Shown: in pieces, positions 1-8,551 of the stretch
How positions within the stretch are numbered: the stretch's first letter is position 1
Layout: each line of letters starts with the position of its first letter
Origin: Flavobacteriia bacterium
Lineage (GTDB): Bacteria; Bacteroidota; Bacteroidia; Flavobacteriales_D; Crocinitomicaceae
Direction of reading: 5' to 3'
DNA length: 64,000 nt
Assembly: GCA_016183815.1 (NCBI GenBank)
Contig: JACPDW010000006.1
Coordinates: 124,001-188,000, forward strand
Made by a program: the position numbers and the translations under genes
Notes under the pieces: generated by a model
The model's input: the letters and a program-made list of their open reading frames with translations, nothing else
Told to the model about the DNA's origin: nothing
Database searches by the model: none

Positions 1-1
1 A

Positions 2-1390
2 ATTGTTTATGCTAGAACAAGAAAAAAACAAAAAAAATTGTTAGAATTTAATACTGATTTTGTTCCTTTTGTTACTGTTCAACTTCCAATGTTTAATGAG
101 TTATACGTAGCTGAAAGGATTATTGAAACCTGTGCAAAATTTGATTATCCTAAAGATCGATTTGAAATACAAGTTTTAGACGATTCAACTGATGAAACTG
201 TTGAAGTTATTGCTAAAAAAGTGGAAGAAATTAAAAAAACAGGAATTGATATTGTACACATACATAGAACAGATCGAACTGGTTATAAAGCGGGTGCATT
301 AGATTCAGCAATGGACAAAGTGAAAGGAGAGTTTATAGCCATTTTTGATAGTGATTTTATTCCTGAAATGGACTTTTTAAAGAAAACTGTTCCTTATTTC
401 AAAGATTCAAACGTAGGTGTTGTTCAAACAAGATGGGGTCATATCAACAAAAACTATTCTTTACTCACTAAACTACAAGCATTTGGTTTAGATGGTCATT
501 TTGCGATCGAACAAGGTGGTCGAAATGCCTCTGGTCATTATATAAATTTTAACGGTACCGCTGGTTTGTGGAGAAAAACTACTATTGCTGATGCAGGTGG
601 TTGGCAACACGACACTTTAACAGAAGATTTGGATTTAAGCTATCGTTCTCAAATTAAAGGTTGGAAATTTGTTTATTTAGAAGATGTTATTTCTCCTGCA
701 GAATTACCAATTACGATATCTGCTTTAAAAAATCAACAACATCGTTGGATGAAAGGTGGCGCAGAATGTTTTAAAAAAATGTCGTGGAGAATTGTTTCTT
801 CTAAAAATGTTAATATTTCAAATAAAATACATGGGATTGCTCATTTATTTAATTCTTCCGTATTTTTCTTTATTTTGCTGTTGTCTTTATTAAGTTTACC
901 AATTCTTCATATAAAAGACAGTTTTTCAGACTTAAATTATTACATTCAGTTCGGTTCAATTTTTATAATAAGCACAGTATTTTTAATGTATTATTATTGG
1001 ATGTCCTTTAGAGACAAAAAAGAAAATTTCTTTTCTTCTTTATTTTTATTTTTCTCTAGATTTTTTCAGTTTTTAATCGTGTCAATGGGTCTTTCATTAA
1101 ATAATACTATTGCTGTAATTGAAGGTTATTTAGGTATAAAAACCTCTTTTGTACGAACTCCTAAGTTTAATGTATCATCAAAAAATGAGTTTAAAGGTAA
1201 CAAATACGATAAAAAGAAAATTTCACTATTAACAATTTTAGAAGGAGGAATGATGTGTTTATTTGGATTTACTGCGATTAATCGAATGATTTATGGCGAC
1301 TTAGGAATGGTCCCTTTTCATTTAATGTTAGCCACAGGATACGGTTTAGTTTTTGTCTATTCTTTGATAGAGCTAAAACAAAAATCATAA
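2..1390 (+). CDS. Cellulose-synthase-like family 2 glycosyltransferase, 5' end missing
   Basis: The reading frame is open to the first bases of the window, so the true start lies upstream; a TTG at 38 is only an internal codon. The protein is a processive-type GT2 enzyme that would move sugar from a nucleotide donor to a glycan or lipid at the inner membrane. Visible GT-A motifs are VQLPMFNE near the start, DDSTDET, the metal-binding DSD, the acceptor-site TEDLDLSYR and the QQHRWMKGG motif typical of cellulose-synthase-like enzymes. The C-terminal third carries about four hydrophobic segments (near residues 270-290, 305-325, 340-365 and 405-445 of the visible part). The following membrane glycosyltransferase is only 22 bases away on the same strand, which suggests joint work on one glycan. 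Donor and product cannot be read from the sequence. Confidence 0.88.
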   Translation: MVYARTRKKQKKLLEFNTDFVPFVTVQLPMFNELYVAERIIETCAKFDYPKDRFEIQVLDDSTDETVEVIAKKVEEIKKTGIDIVHIHRTDRTGYKAGALDSAMDKVKGEFIAIFDSDFIPEMDFLKKTVPYFKDSNVGVVQTRWGHINKNYSLLTKLQAFGLDGHFAIEQGGRNASGHYINFNGTAGLWRKTTIADAGGWQHDTLTEDLDLSYRSQIKGWKFVYLEDVISPAELPITISALKNQQHRWMKGGAECFKKMSWRIVSSKNVNISNKIHGIAHLFNSSVFFFILLLSLLSLPILHIKDSFSDLNYYIQFGSIFIISTVFLMYYYWMSFRDKKENFFSSLFLFFSRFFQFLIVSMGLSLNNTIAVIEGYLGIKTSFVRTPKFNVSSKNEFKGNKYDKKKISLLTILEGGMMCLFGFTAINRMIYGDLGMVPFHLMLATGYGLVFVYSLIELKQKS

Positions 1391-1412
1391 TTAACTGTCC
1401 GATGTTTTTTTT

Positions 1413-2726
1413 TTGAAGAAAAATCAACGTAAAATACTCTTTTTCTTTTTATTAATCTTTTATTTTTTAATATTCCAAATTCATCAAAATCAATTTGAAC
1501 TTTTATTTCCTCTTGTTTTATTACTGTTTGTTTTAAGTCATTTTATACTAAAATCAATAAATAATAAGGAGTTTTATTTTCTTTTCTCGTCTATCGTTCT
1601 AATTGGATTTTTCTTTTCGCCAAATTTAAGTAATGATTATTACAGATTTTTATGGGATGGTAGTCTGATGCATTATGGATTAAATCCATACGATTTTACA
1701 CCAGAGTATATTTTAGAAAACCATAAAATTAAGGACAATAACCTTAAAGAGTTGTATATTTTTCTCGACCCATTAAGTAAAAAAAACTACTCCTGTTACC
1801 CTATAATTTCACAATTTTATTTTTATATTTCGACTTTCTCAACGAATATCTTTTTTAACCTTGTTTGTTTAAAAATATTTCTATTATCTACTATTATATT
1901 AGGCATTTATTTTTTGAATAAAATTTTGTTGTTGTTAAATAAAAGCAAGCAAATATTTTTTTGGTTTTTTCTTCACCCTCTGTTGATTATTGAAGGAATA
2001 CAAAATGTCCATTTTGAAAGTATCATGTTATCATTTTTAATGCCATTTTTATATTATTTATTGAAAAAAAAATGGTTATTGGCATCGTTATTTCTCAGTT
2101 TAGCCATTCAAATTAAGTTAATTCCGATCCTTCTTTTATTTTTTGTATTAAGATTTATTGGTATATGGAATTGGCTTAAAATCAATGTGTTTACTTTTGC
2201 TTTTATTTCAATAATCTCGCTATTTTTAATTCAAAACAACAACTATTTAAATTTTTTAAGTAGTGTTTTTTTGTATTTTAACAATTTTGAATTCAATTCA
2301 TTTATTTTTCATTGGACTATAAACTACAGCGAATGGAGGTATGGATACAACAGAGTGTTGACATTTGGGCCATTTTTAGCGAGGATTAGTGCAACACATA
2401 TTATTATTTTAGCATGGTATGGAACAGATTTTACTTTTGAAAAAATGTGTTCAAGAATAGTAGTTGCATTTAGTATCTATTATTTTTTAAGTTCCACTGT
2501 TCATCCATGGTATTTATTGTTACCACTGTTTTTTAGTAAATTTACTTCTTATACCTATATGCAAATTTGGAGTTTTTTAGTATTTTTAAGTTATTATTCA
2601 TATGAAAATCAGCATAATGATTTTTTATTAAGGTTTTTACATACGATAGAATATTTTGTTGTATTTTTCTTTTTTGTAACTGAAGTCATTTTCAAAAAAA
2701 AATTATTGAAATCAAAAATAATGTAA
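1413..2726 (+). CDS. Polytopic GT-C-type glycosyltransferase (GT87/mannosyltransferase-like)
   Basis: A 437-residue protein with about ten hydrophobic helices. The loop after the second helix holds NDYYRFLWDG followed by GLNPYDFTPE, the acidic and xNPY signature of polyprenyl-phosphate-sugar-dependent GT-C enzymes of the GT87/DUF2029 kind; VHPWYLLLP near residue 365 is also typical. It would transfer a sugar on the outer face of the inner membrane, probably onto the same lipid or glycan as the preceding GT2 enzyme. The start is odd. The frame has no ATG before the hydrophobic N-terminus; the first usable codon is TTG at 1413. An ATG at 1402 stands one base out of frame and is separated from it by a run of ten T. 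One more T would join that ATG to this frame. Either TTG initiation or a tract-length change explains it. Confidence 0.75.
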   Translation: MKKNQRKILFFFLLIFYFLIFQIHQNQFELLFPLVLLLFVLSHFILKSINNKEFYFLFSSIVLIGFFFSPNLSNDYYRFLWDGSLMHYGLNPYDFTPEYILENHKIKDNNLKELYIFLDPLSKKNYSCYPIISQFYFYISTFSTNIFFNLVCLKIFLLSTIILGIYFLNKILLLLNKSKQIFFWFFLHPLLIIEGIQNVHFESIMLSFLMPFLYYLLKKKWLLASLFLSLAIQIKLIPILLLFFVLRFIGIWNWLKINVFTFAFISIISLFLIQNNNYLNFLSSVFLYFNNFEFNSFIFHWTINYSEWRYGYNRVLTFGPFLARISATHIIILAWYGTDFTFEKMCSRIVVAFSIYYFLSSTVHPWYLLLPLFFSKFTSYTYMQIWSFLVFLSYYSYENQHNDFLLRFLHTIEYFVVFFFFVTEVIFKKKLLKSKIM

Positions 2727-2734
2727 TAATTTTG
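2706..2734 (+). promoter_or_regulatory. Flavobacterial-type promoter for aroK
   Basis: TTG at 2706-2708, an 18-base spacer and TAATTTTG at 2727-2734 match the Bacteroidota sigma-A consensus TTG-N17-23-TAnnTTTG. The start codon of aroK follows 16 bases after the -7 box. The -33 element sits inside the last codons of the upstream glycosyltransferase gene, so aroK probably has its own transcript. Confidence 0.6.
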
Positions 2735-2750
2735 CATAAAATTTCTTAAA

Positions 2751-3269
2751 ATGCCTAATATTATACTTATCGGATATATGGGCTGTGGCAAAAGTACCCT
2801 TGGTAAAAAATTAGCCAAAAAACTTTCTTACGATTTTATTGATTCTGATATGGAAATTGAAAAAATTACTAACCAGACGGTCAACGAAATATTTAATTCA
2901 AAAGGTGAAATTTTTTTTAGAGAATTGGAATCTGCATTTTTGCTTTCATTGAAGAAAAAAAATAATTACATATTGTCTGCAGGTGGTGGTTTACCTTGTT
3001 TTTTTGATAATATTGAGAAATTAAAAAAATTAGGGACAGTTTTGTATTTGAAATTAAGTCCTTTTGAACTTTCGTCACGTTTAAATCATTCTAAAAAAAT
3101 AAGACCACTTTTAGGAGATAAAAATGAAGAAGAAATTTACTATTTTACAAAGGAAAAATTAAATGAACGAAAAGAGTTTTATGAAAAAGCTCATTATATC
3201 CTTAAAGGAAAACAACACAATGTACAGTGTATTATGGAGTTGTTGGGAATAGAAATTTCTAATGTTTAA
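2751..3269 (+). CDS. aroK: Shikimate kinase
   Basis: Phosphorylates the 3-hydroxyl of shikimate with ATP, the fifth step of the chorismate pathway, in the cytoplasm. At 172 residues it has the usual length. The Walker A loop GYMGCGKS is at residues 8-15; D31 and D33 in DSDMEIE bind magnesium and shikimate; FRELE holds the substrate-binding arginine; SAGGGLP is the glycine-rich Walker B region; RPLL marks the lid arginine. The gene has its own promoter-like sequence and ends convergently with the secreted-protein gene on the minus strand, whose out-of-frame sorting domain overlaps its last 11 bases. No other aromatic-pathway gene is adjacent. Confidence 0.95.
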   Translation: MPNIILIGYMGCGKSTLGKKLAKKLSYDFIDSDMEIEKITNQTVNEIFNSKGEIFFRELESAFLLSLKKKNNYILSAGGGLPCFFDNIEKLKKLGTVLYLKLSPFELSSRLNHSKKIRPLLGDKNEEEIYYFTKEKLNERKEFYEKAHYILKGKQHNVQCIMELLGIEISNV

Positions 3270-3441
3270 TAATTAATTTTCCATTCAATATTTTATCATT
3301 ACTATAAATTTTATAATAGTACATTCCGTTATTTAATTTTTCAATATTAATGTAATTATCATTTGATTCAATTATCTTTTGAGAATTTAAATTATAAATT
3401 TCTACTGATGTAACTTTGAAAATTATTTCCTTTTGCGATTT
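3259..3441 (-). other. Out-of-frame T9SS type A C-terminal sorting domain
   Basis: Downstream of the stop codon of the secreted repeat protein, the next minus-strand frame is open from 3441 to a TAG at 3259-3261. It reads as a typical T9SS sorting domain: TSVEIYNLNSQKII, then YINIEKLNNGMYYYKIY, ending GKLIIKH. These match the canonical beta-strand pattern VxIYNLxGQ, LxxGxYxxxI and a short basic end. It has no start codon of its own. It joins the upstream reading frame if one base is dropped near the AAAAGG run at 3429-3434; the merged product would be 442 residues. It is therefore the detached end of the neighbouring gene, by mutation, assembly error or frameshifting. Confidence 0.85.
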
Positions 3442-4588
3442 TCATTATTAATACATTTTCACCACCATCATAGGGATTTGTAGCATATCCTACATAAAGA
3501 ATACCACCATCAGATGTAGAAATAACATCGTTTATAACATCTTCATATAAATAAGACAAATCAAAATATACACTAAGAAAATATAAATCTCCATTATATC
3601 TATATGCTTTTGCATCTAAGCCATAATTGTATATAAACTCTGCTTCTCCTTCCATTGCTCTTAAAATTAAAAAATCATTTTCATAATTTTCTATAAATTC
3701 ACATGAAACAGCATAATATCTATATTCAATATTAATTAATATTGTCTCTCCATTTATGTCGTGTGAGCTTAAATATAAGTTTTTATGCTCGTTTTCAAAA
3801 TAATCCTTAGTATAACCAGCAATTCTTATGGTATCGTTTTTAATATTCATATCGTTAAATACTAATTTGTCTTTATTTTCATAATATTTTGTCCAATCTA
3901 TTGTTCCATTAATGTGCATTTTAGATAAAAATCCAAATGTTTTTTGCCATACATTTTGATAACTTTCCCCCACAATAAAAGCCGTTGTATCGTTATACAT
4001 TTTTATTGACATTGCTCTATCAACTCCATAGTTATCAATATTTTTATCCCAAATCTTTTGTCCAAAACGATTCACTCTTAAAATATACACATTTTCGTCT
4101 TCATTTGAGTTGCTTGTACTTTCACCAACCAAAATAAAAGAGGTATCTTTGAGTATCACCGCATCATAAATGTCTTCATATCCTACACCACCAATTATAT
4201 TTTCCCATAATAAGTTTCCTTCAAAATCTGTTTTAAACACGTATATATCAAAAAAATTTGCTCCAAATGAGTTTGTTTGACCAAAAACATAAACTCCATC
4301 GTTTGGTACATAAAAAATTCTTCGTCCTTTATCAGCTTCACTACCACCATAATCTTTACTCCATTTTACATTTCCTAAACTGTCTATTTTTAAAATAAAA
4401 CATTGTTTGTTAGAAGGCAAATAACTACTTGATGAACCAGTAATTAAATAGGATGAGTCGGGCAATTGAACAGCACCTTCTGCCCTATCGGATTCTTCGT
4501 TGATTAATTTTTTAAAAAAACTTATTTGTGAATAAGTGATTGATGTAAAAAAACAAAAAATAAAATACTTTACAAACGCCATGACCAT
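3392..4588 (-). CDS. Secreted repeat protein, probable beta-propeller, T9SS cargo with frameshifted C-terminus
   Basis: An exported protein of 398 residues as read. A signal peptide (cleavage after SITYSQ near residue 21) is followed by five or six repeats of a pattern like LGNVKWSKDYGGSEADKG, where a short strand ending in W, a GG turn and an acidic residue recur about every 45-50 residues. This is common in Bacteroidota secreted propeller-like proteins. No catalytic motif is visible. The stop at 3392 comes just before what should be a sorting domain, found intact in another frame down to 3259. Without that domain the T9SS would not recognise the protein. The start overlaps the barrel gene by 19 bases; an ATG at 4582 is an equal alternative. 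It is the last gene of a three-gene envelope operon. Confidence 0.75.
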   Translation of the reverse strand: MVMAFVKYFIFCFFTSITYSQISFFKKLINEESDRAEGAVQLPDSSYLITGSSSSYLPSNKQCFILKIDSLGNVKWSKDYGGSEADKGRRIFYVPNDGVYVFGQTNSFGANFFDIYVFKTDFEGNLLWENIIGGVGYEDIYDAVILKDTSFILVGESTSNSNEDENVYILRVNRFGQKIWDKNIDNYGVDRAMSIKMYNDTTAFIVGESYQNVWQKTFGFLSKMHINGTIDWTKYYENKDKLVFNDMNIKNDTIRIAGYTKDYFENEHKNLYLSSHDINGETILINIEYRYYAVSCEFIENYENDFLILRAMEGEAEFIYNYGLDAKAYRYNGDLYFLSVYFDLSYLYEDVINDVISTSDGGILYVGYATNPYDGGENVLIMKIAKGNNFQSYISRNL

Positions 4589-5784
4589 TTAAAATTTAAA
4601 TTTTTTCCATACATCTTGTTACTAAATACAGAGATAAAGTCTTCCAATCCAATAAAAAAACTCATTTTTTTCCATTGTAATCGAGAATATAAACCCCATC
4701 TAAATCCACCAAAACCACCATAAGAAAGTGCACTTCCAATTTGACTGTTTTTACGAAAGGAAAATTCTGCTCCAACAAATATTTTAGGAAAATAAGGTAA
4801 AGTGGGATAAGATTTTACACCAAAAAATGATTGCCACTTTGATGAACTATCCATTGAAGTCAATTTTTGTAAGGTGATAGAAAATGGAAGCACTTCCCAC
4901 GAGTTTAAAGTATCTCTTTTGATATGTAAACTATCCATCCAAGCGTTTTCAGTGGTTTTTACTTCTGAAATTTGAAAAAGTTGATTAACACCAAAACCAG
5001 AAAAAGTAAAGGAAGTATCAGATTGAAATTCAGCTTTTTTTAAATTAACTAAACCTAAATCTTCGACTTTTATTTGAAAATAGACCTCTTTATTTTCGTT
5101 TAAATTAAATTTTAATGTTTGTTGATAATCCATTGAAAATCCTATTCCATTTGACCAATTCACCTTTGGATTTTGTGACCAATTGGCTTGTGCATCCCAA
5201 TAAATAGAATTTCCATTGCTTTCATTAAAAAATTGACCATCTAAATCCCCATTAAAAAAGGAAGAAAGGTTAACAAAATTGAAAAAAATTTGTGAATTAA
5301 ATTTTGGAAATGTAAGTCCTAAACCCAATTTTTGAAAAAAATAATAATTAAATCTCGATGCTTTAAAATCCAAAGTATCTCCTAAAAATCTATCGTTTCC
5401 AAAGGTTAATAATCCGAAAAAATCTTTAGAATAAGAGGAAGCAAACAATGTTTTTGTTCCTGCTTTAATATTCCAAAAAATTGGTTTTTTAACAATCTTT
5501 TTTAAAGGGATATTATTTATTTGAATAGAAAATTGATAATCTAAACCCAAACGATTAAGCTCTTTATGTTTCTGAAACATCTTTTCTTTATCAGTCTCAG
5601 AAAAAGTACCTCCTTGAACAATTTTTTTGGAATAAATATTTTGTATCGAGGAAGAATGAACATCTAAATAGGAAGAAAAAGATAACGATAAACTATCTGA
5701 ATGTGAAGAAAAAGTTTCTTGCATCCATTGCGAATTGGCAAAAAAGACAATACAAATAAATAAAGCCAAAATTCTTATTTTCAA
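4570..5784 (-). CDS. Predicted outer-membrane beta-barrel protein (DUF5723-like)
   Basis: A 404-residue exported protein. Residues 1-19 form a signal peptide ending FFANSQ. The rest alternates short amphipathic strands rich in aromatic residues and glycine, with many F/Y/W at strand ends and a terminal strand finishing in tryptophan and leucine, as in outer-membrane barrels. The overall look resembles the DUF5723/PorP-like barrels of Bacteroidota, but I assign that by pattern only. The gene overlaps the upstream lipoprotein gene by four bases (ATGA) and the downstream T9SS cargo gene by 19 bases. Translational coupling suggests a complex: lipoprotein, barrel and surface protein. Confidence 0.65.
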   Translation of the reverse strand: MKIRILALFICIVFFANSQWMQETFSSHSDSLSLSFSSYLDVHSSSIQNIYSKKIVQGGTFSETDKEKMFQKHKELNRLGLDYQFSIQINNIPLKKIVKKPIFWNIKAGTKTLFASSYSKDFFGLLTFGNDRFLGDTLDFKASRFNYYFFQKLGLGLTFPKFNSQIFFNFVNLSSFFNGDLDGQFFNESNGNSIYWDAQANWSQNPKVNWSNGIGFSMDYQQTLKFNLNENKEVYFQIKVEDLGLVNLKKAEFQSDTSFTFSGFGVNQLFQISEVKTTENAWMDSLHIKRDTLNSWEVLPFSITLQKLTSMDSSSKWQSFFGVKSYPTLPYFPKIFVGAEFSFRKNSQIGSALSYGGFGGFRWGLYSRLQWKKMSFFIGLEDFISVFSNKMYGKNLNFKWSWRL

Positions 5785-7370
5785 TCCAAAACGTTTTGAA
5801 GGTTTATTTTACTTTTAATTCTAACGGCAAAAAAAGCATTTTCAGGTATTTCCACTAAAGTTTGTGAAGGAGTTGACGATTGGGAGTTTAAATTAAGTTC
5901 GATTGTGATATACTTAATTTTTTCTATTTCTTCAACAATTTCTTTTGGAATTGAATAAGTAAAGTTGCTAAAATTAGAAGGTATTCCTAAAGTCGTAAAA
6001 TGTCCATTTTTTGAAGATAAAATCGTGTGTTTTGTTTTATCTTGATATAACTCTTGTTTGTTTTCATCTAAAAAAAGAATATTTAAATCTCCTTCTAAAG
6101 GAAAAGCATTTTCAGTTTCAATAATCAATTGAGCCGACTCGACATGTGTGTTGTCTTCATTCTGAGTTAAATTAAGTGCAAAAGTATCGGTAATTATAAA
6201 TTCATTTAAACCAACTGCTAAAGGCATATTTAAAAGCCAATCAACGGATAATTCGCTTTGAGGAAAAAATTCATCCCAATTTCCAGTTATATTTCCATTT
6301 GGGTTTATTTCTAGGTCATAGTGAATTTCTGTTTGATCACCTAAATTTTCTATAAAATTCTCAATATTACTGTTTAGTGGATTAAGTTCTACAATTTTTT
6401 CCGTTGTTTGCAAAGTACTCCAACTCCCTGTTGGCAACTCGATGTAAAATGGTGTACCTAACTGTGAGTTAGATAGATAGGTTGTATAAGGTAAATCATT
6501 ATTTGTATTACTAACTTTAGCAATATTCACTTTGGATAAATCTTTAATATTATTTTTAATTACAAATTGAGTTGTGATTTCAGGTAAATTGATAGTTCCT
6601 TTAATGTTATCTTTCAACCATTTAGAAATAAAAATAAAAGTGTCAGAAAAGATATGTTTCCCGAAATAACCTCTTGCATAGTCAAATTGTAAATCTTTAA
6701 ATTGTAGATTAAAACGGGTAGAATCAAGACTACTTAATGTTACTGAAGTTCCATTAGGATCAGTAAGAGCGGTAATTTTAGAAGAAAGTGCATTTGATTG
6801 ATATCCATCTGAACCACTTAAATCAATCCAATATCCAGATAAATCAACTGTAATTGTTGAAACTCCAGGGTTATTACCACTTTTTGCAGGTACTCGAGTT
6901 GATTTATTTAGTTTCACACCATTTATTTGCACTTTTGTTAATTCAATATTAATATCAATTGCTGTGCTTAAAGGGTTGGTCACTTCAACGAAAATTAAAC
7001 CTGACTTTATTCGTGCATTTTTCATCAATGCATCTTTCATATTAAAAAAGTGGTCTTTATTATCGTTCACAAAACTAGTTCCTGGAGCAACAGTAATGTT
7101 AGAAATTGAAATAGCATAAGATTTAAGGATATTTGTGTCGGGAATTTTTAACAATTCAGAAGGTTTAAATCGAAATAAATTTCTTTTTAATGCTAGTTGA
7201 TAATTTCCGTTCACAACAGATAAGGTTGAATCATTCACCCAGTTTTTTAAACTTAATGTATCAGAAATTAAAGGAGCAGTCCAGTTTGAATTCCATATAG
7301 TTGCTTCTTTGCGACAAGAATTTAATAGAAAAGTTAATATTATAAAATAAATATTAAGTTTGTAAAACAT
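5781..7370 (-). CDS. Large lipoprotein of unknown function
   Basis: 529 residues with an N-terminal type II signal peptide; the lipobox LNSC puts the lipidated cysteine at residue 19. The mature part is beta-rich with repeated Asn/Ser/Thr segments and no recognised enzyme motif. It starts the operon continued by the predicted barrel and the T9SS cargo protein. Its stop overlaps the start of the barrel gene by four bases. A TAACTTTG box lies only four bases before the ATG, so the messenger leader should be very short or absent. A structural or binding role at the outer membrane is an inference from context. Confidence 0.7.
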   Translation of the reverse strand: MFYKLNIYFIILTFLLNSCRKEATIWNSNWTAPLISDTLSLKNWVNDSTLSVVNGNYQLALKRNLFRFKPSELLKIPDTNILKSYAISISNITVAPGTSFVNDNKDHFFNMKDALMKNARIKSGLIFVEVTNPLSTAIDINIELTKVQINGVKLNKSTRVPAKSGNNPGVSTITVDLSGYWIDLSGSDGYQSNALSSKITALTDPNGTSVTLSSLDSTRFNLQFKDLQFDYARGYFGKHIFSDTFIFISKWLKDNIKGTINLPEITTQFVIKNNIKDLSKVNIAKVSNTNNDLPYTTYLSNSQLGTPFYIELPTGSWSTLQTTEKIVELNPLNSNIENFIENLGDQTEIHYDLEINPNGNITGNWDEFFPQSELSVDWLLNMPLAVGLNEFIITDTFALNLTQNEDNTHVESAQLIIETENAFPLEGDLNILFLDENKQELYQDKTKHTILSSKNGHFTTLGIPSNFSNFTYSIPKEIVEEIEKIKYITIELNLNSQSSTPSQTLVEIPENAFFAVRIKSKINLQNVLD

Positions 7371-7374
7371 CTAG

Positions 7375-7408
7375 CAAAGTTATTCTTTATTTTTAGAAAA
7401 TGAATCAA
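7375..7408 (-). promoter_or_regulatory. Promoter for the lipoprotein-barrel-T9SS operon
   Basis: On the minus strand TTG (7408-7406), a 23-base spacer and TAACTTTG (7382-7375) match the flavobacterial consensus. The ATG at 7370 follows after four bases, implying a nearly leaderless transcript. Confidence 0.5.
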
Positions 7409-7462
7409 CAAATAATATCAAGTTTTTTATTTTTACTAAATTTTAATAGAATTATTTAAATA

Positions 7463-8371
7463 ATGGAAACTGTTTTAATTAGTGGTGCTTCAGGTCTAAT
7501 AGGTAAAAATTTAAGCAAACATTTAATAATTAATGGATATAATGTTATTAGTTTAAGCAGAAATTTAAGTCAAAATACTAATGTCAAAACTTTTTTTTGG
7601 AATGTTGAAAAAAATATTATCGATGTAAACGCTTTTAGAACAATAGACTACATTATACATCTTGCTGGTGAAAATATTGGTGATAAAAGATGGTCTGATA
7701 AAAGAAAAAAAGTGCTTTTAGAAAGCAGAATTCATTCAACTAATTTATTACTATCAGAAATTAAGAAACAAAACATCAAACTAAAAGCTTTTATAAGTGC
7801 ATCTGCTATTGGTTATTATGGGTCAATAACTTCAAATAAAATTTTTGATGAAAACGATTCCCCTTCAAATGATTTTTTAGGTACCATTTGTCAAAAGTGG
7901 GAAAATGCTGTAGATGAGTTTCAAAAATTAGGAATTAGAACAGTAAAAATAAGAACTGGAGTTGTTTTTTCAAAAAAAGGAGGAGCATTGGAAAAAATGA
8001 TTCAACCAATAAAATTAGGACTTGTTTCAGCTTTAGGCACTGGAAAACAATATATTCCATGGATTCATATCGACGATTTATGTAAAATTTATGCAAAAGC
8101 AATTGAAGACGATTCTATAAACGGTGTTTACAATGCAGTTGCCCCTGAACACGTAAACAATGTTGAATTGACAAAAGTTTTGGCAATAACTTTAAAGAAA
8201 GCATATTTTTTACCAAACATACCATCTTTTTTAATTCGATTAATATTCGGACAAAGAGCCACATTACTTCTGAAAGGAAGTCGAGTTTCCTCAAAAAAGA
8301 TTATTTCAACTGGATATCAATTCAATTTTCCAAATATAAATTCTGCTTTAACTGATTTGTTTCGTTTATAA
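7463..8371 (+). CDS. TIGR01777-family SDR epimerase-like protein (YfcH-like)
   Basis: An extended short-chain dehydrogenase/reductase of 302 residues, the normal length. The NAD(P)-binding GASGLIGKNL motif is at residues 7-16; HLAGENIGDKRW is the family signature; SASAIGYYG contains the YYG in place of a classical YxxxK; the C-terminal 50 residues match the DUF1731 tail (PSFLIRLIFGQRATLLLKGSR). The family includes YfcH of E. coli and plant SULA; the substrate is not established. It is a single-gene unit between a divergent lipoprotein operon and hipBA. Confidence 0.88.
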   Translation: METVLISGASGLIGKNLSKHLIINGYNVISLSRNLSQNTNVKTFFWNVEKNIIDVNAFRTIDYIIHLAGENIGDKRWSDKRKKVLLESRIHSTNLLLSEIKKQNIKLKAFISASAIGYYGSITSNKIFDENDSPSNDFLGTICQKWENAVDEFQKLGIRTVKIRTGVVFSKKGGALEKMIQPIKLGLVSALGTGKQYIPWIHIDDLCKIYAKAIEDDSINGVYNAVAPEHVNNVELTKVLAITLKKAYFLPNIPSFLIRLIFGQRATLLLKGSRVSSKKIISTGYQFNFPNINSALTDLFRL

Positions 8372-8493
8372 AAGACTACTAAAAATGGTTTAGTCAAAAA
8401 AAAAAATGACAAAGCACAATTGCTAAAATCGTTATTTTTTTAGTTTAAATTTTAGTGTTATTGAATTTATAGTCCCATTTTAATAGAAAATTT

Positions 8494-8507
8494 ACTAATA
8501 TATTAGT
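8494..8507. promoter_or_regulatory. Perfect 14-bp palindrome, candidate HipB operator 1
   Basis: ACTAATATATTAGT is a perfect palindrome 45 bases before hipB. A one-mismatch-per-arm copy lies exactly 40 bases downstream, close to four helical turns away. Together they bracket the candidate promoter. Autorepression by HipB through paired palindromes is established for E. coli hipBA; its use here is inferred. Confidence 0.6.
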
Positions 8508-8526
8508 TATATTCAAATTTAATTTG

Positions 8527-8534
8527 TATATTTG
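8527..8534 (+). promoter_or_regulatory. hipBA -7 box
   Basis: TATATTTG at 8527-8534 fits TAnnTTTG and ends 17 bases before the hipB ATG. Operator 2 begins at its last base and operator 1 covers the region where the -33 element would lie, so bound HipB would block polymerase. A clear TTG at the -33 position is not seen. Confidence 0.55.
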
Positions 8535-8547
8535 CTAAAATATTAGT
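8534..8547. promoter_or_regulatory. Imperfect palindrome, candidate HipB operator 2
   Basis: GCTAAAATATTAGT matches operator 1 at 12 of 14 positions, with arms CTAA and TTAG kept. It lies between the -7 box and the hipB start codon. A third inverted repeat, CAAATT-T-AATTTG at 8514-8526, sits between the two sites. Confidence 0.55.
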
Positions 8548-8551
8548 CATT

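Noticed and set aside
8378-8394. ACTAAA-AATGG-TTTAGT hairpin after the epimerase gene as terminator
   Set aside because: It is followed by an A run, not a T run, on the coding strand, and the stem is short and AT-only apart from one pair.
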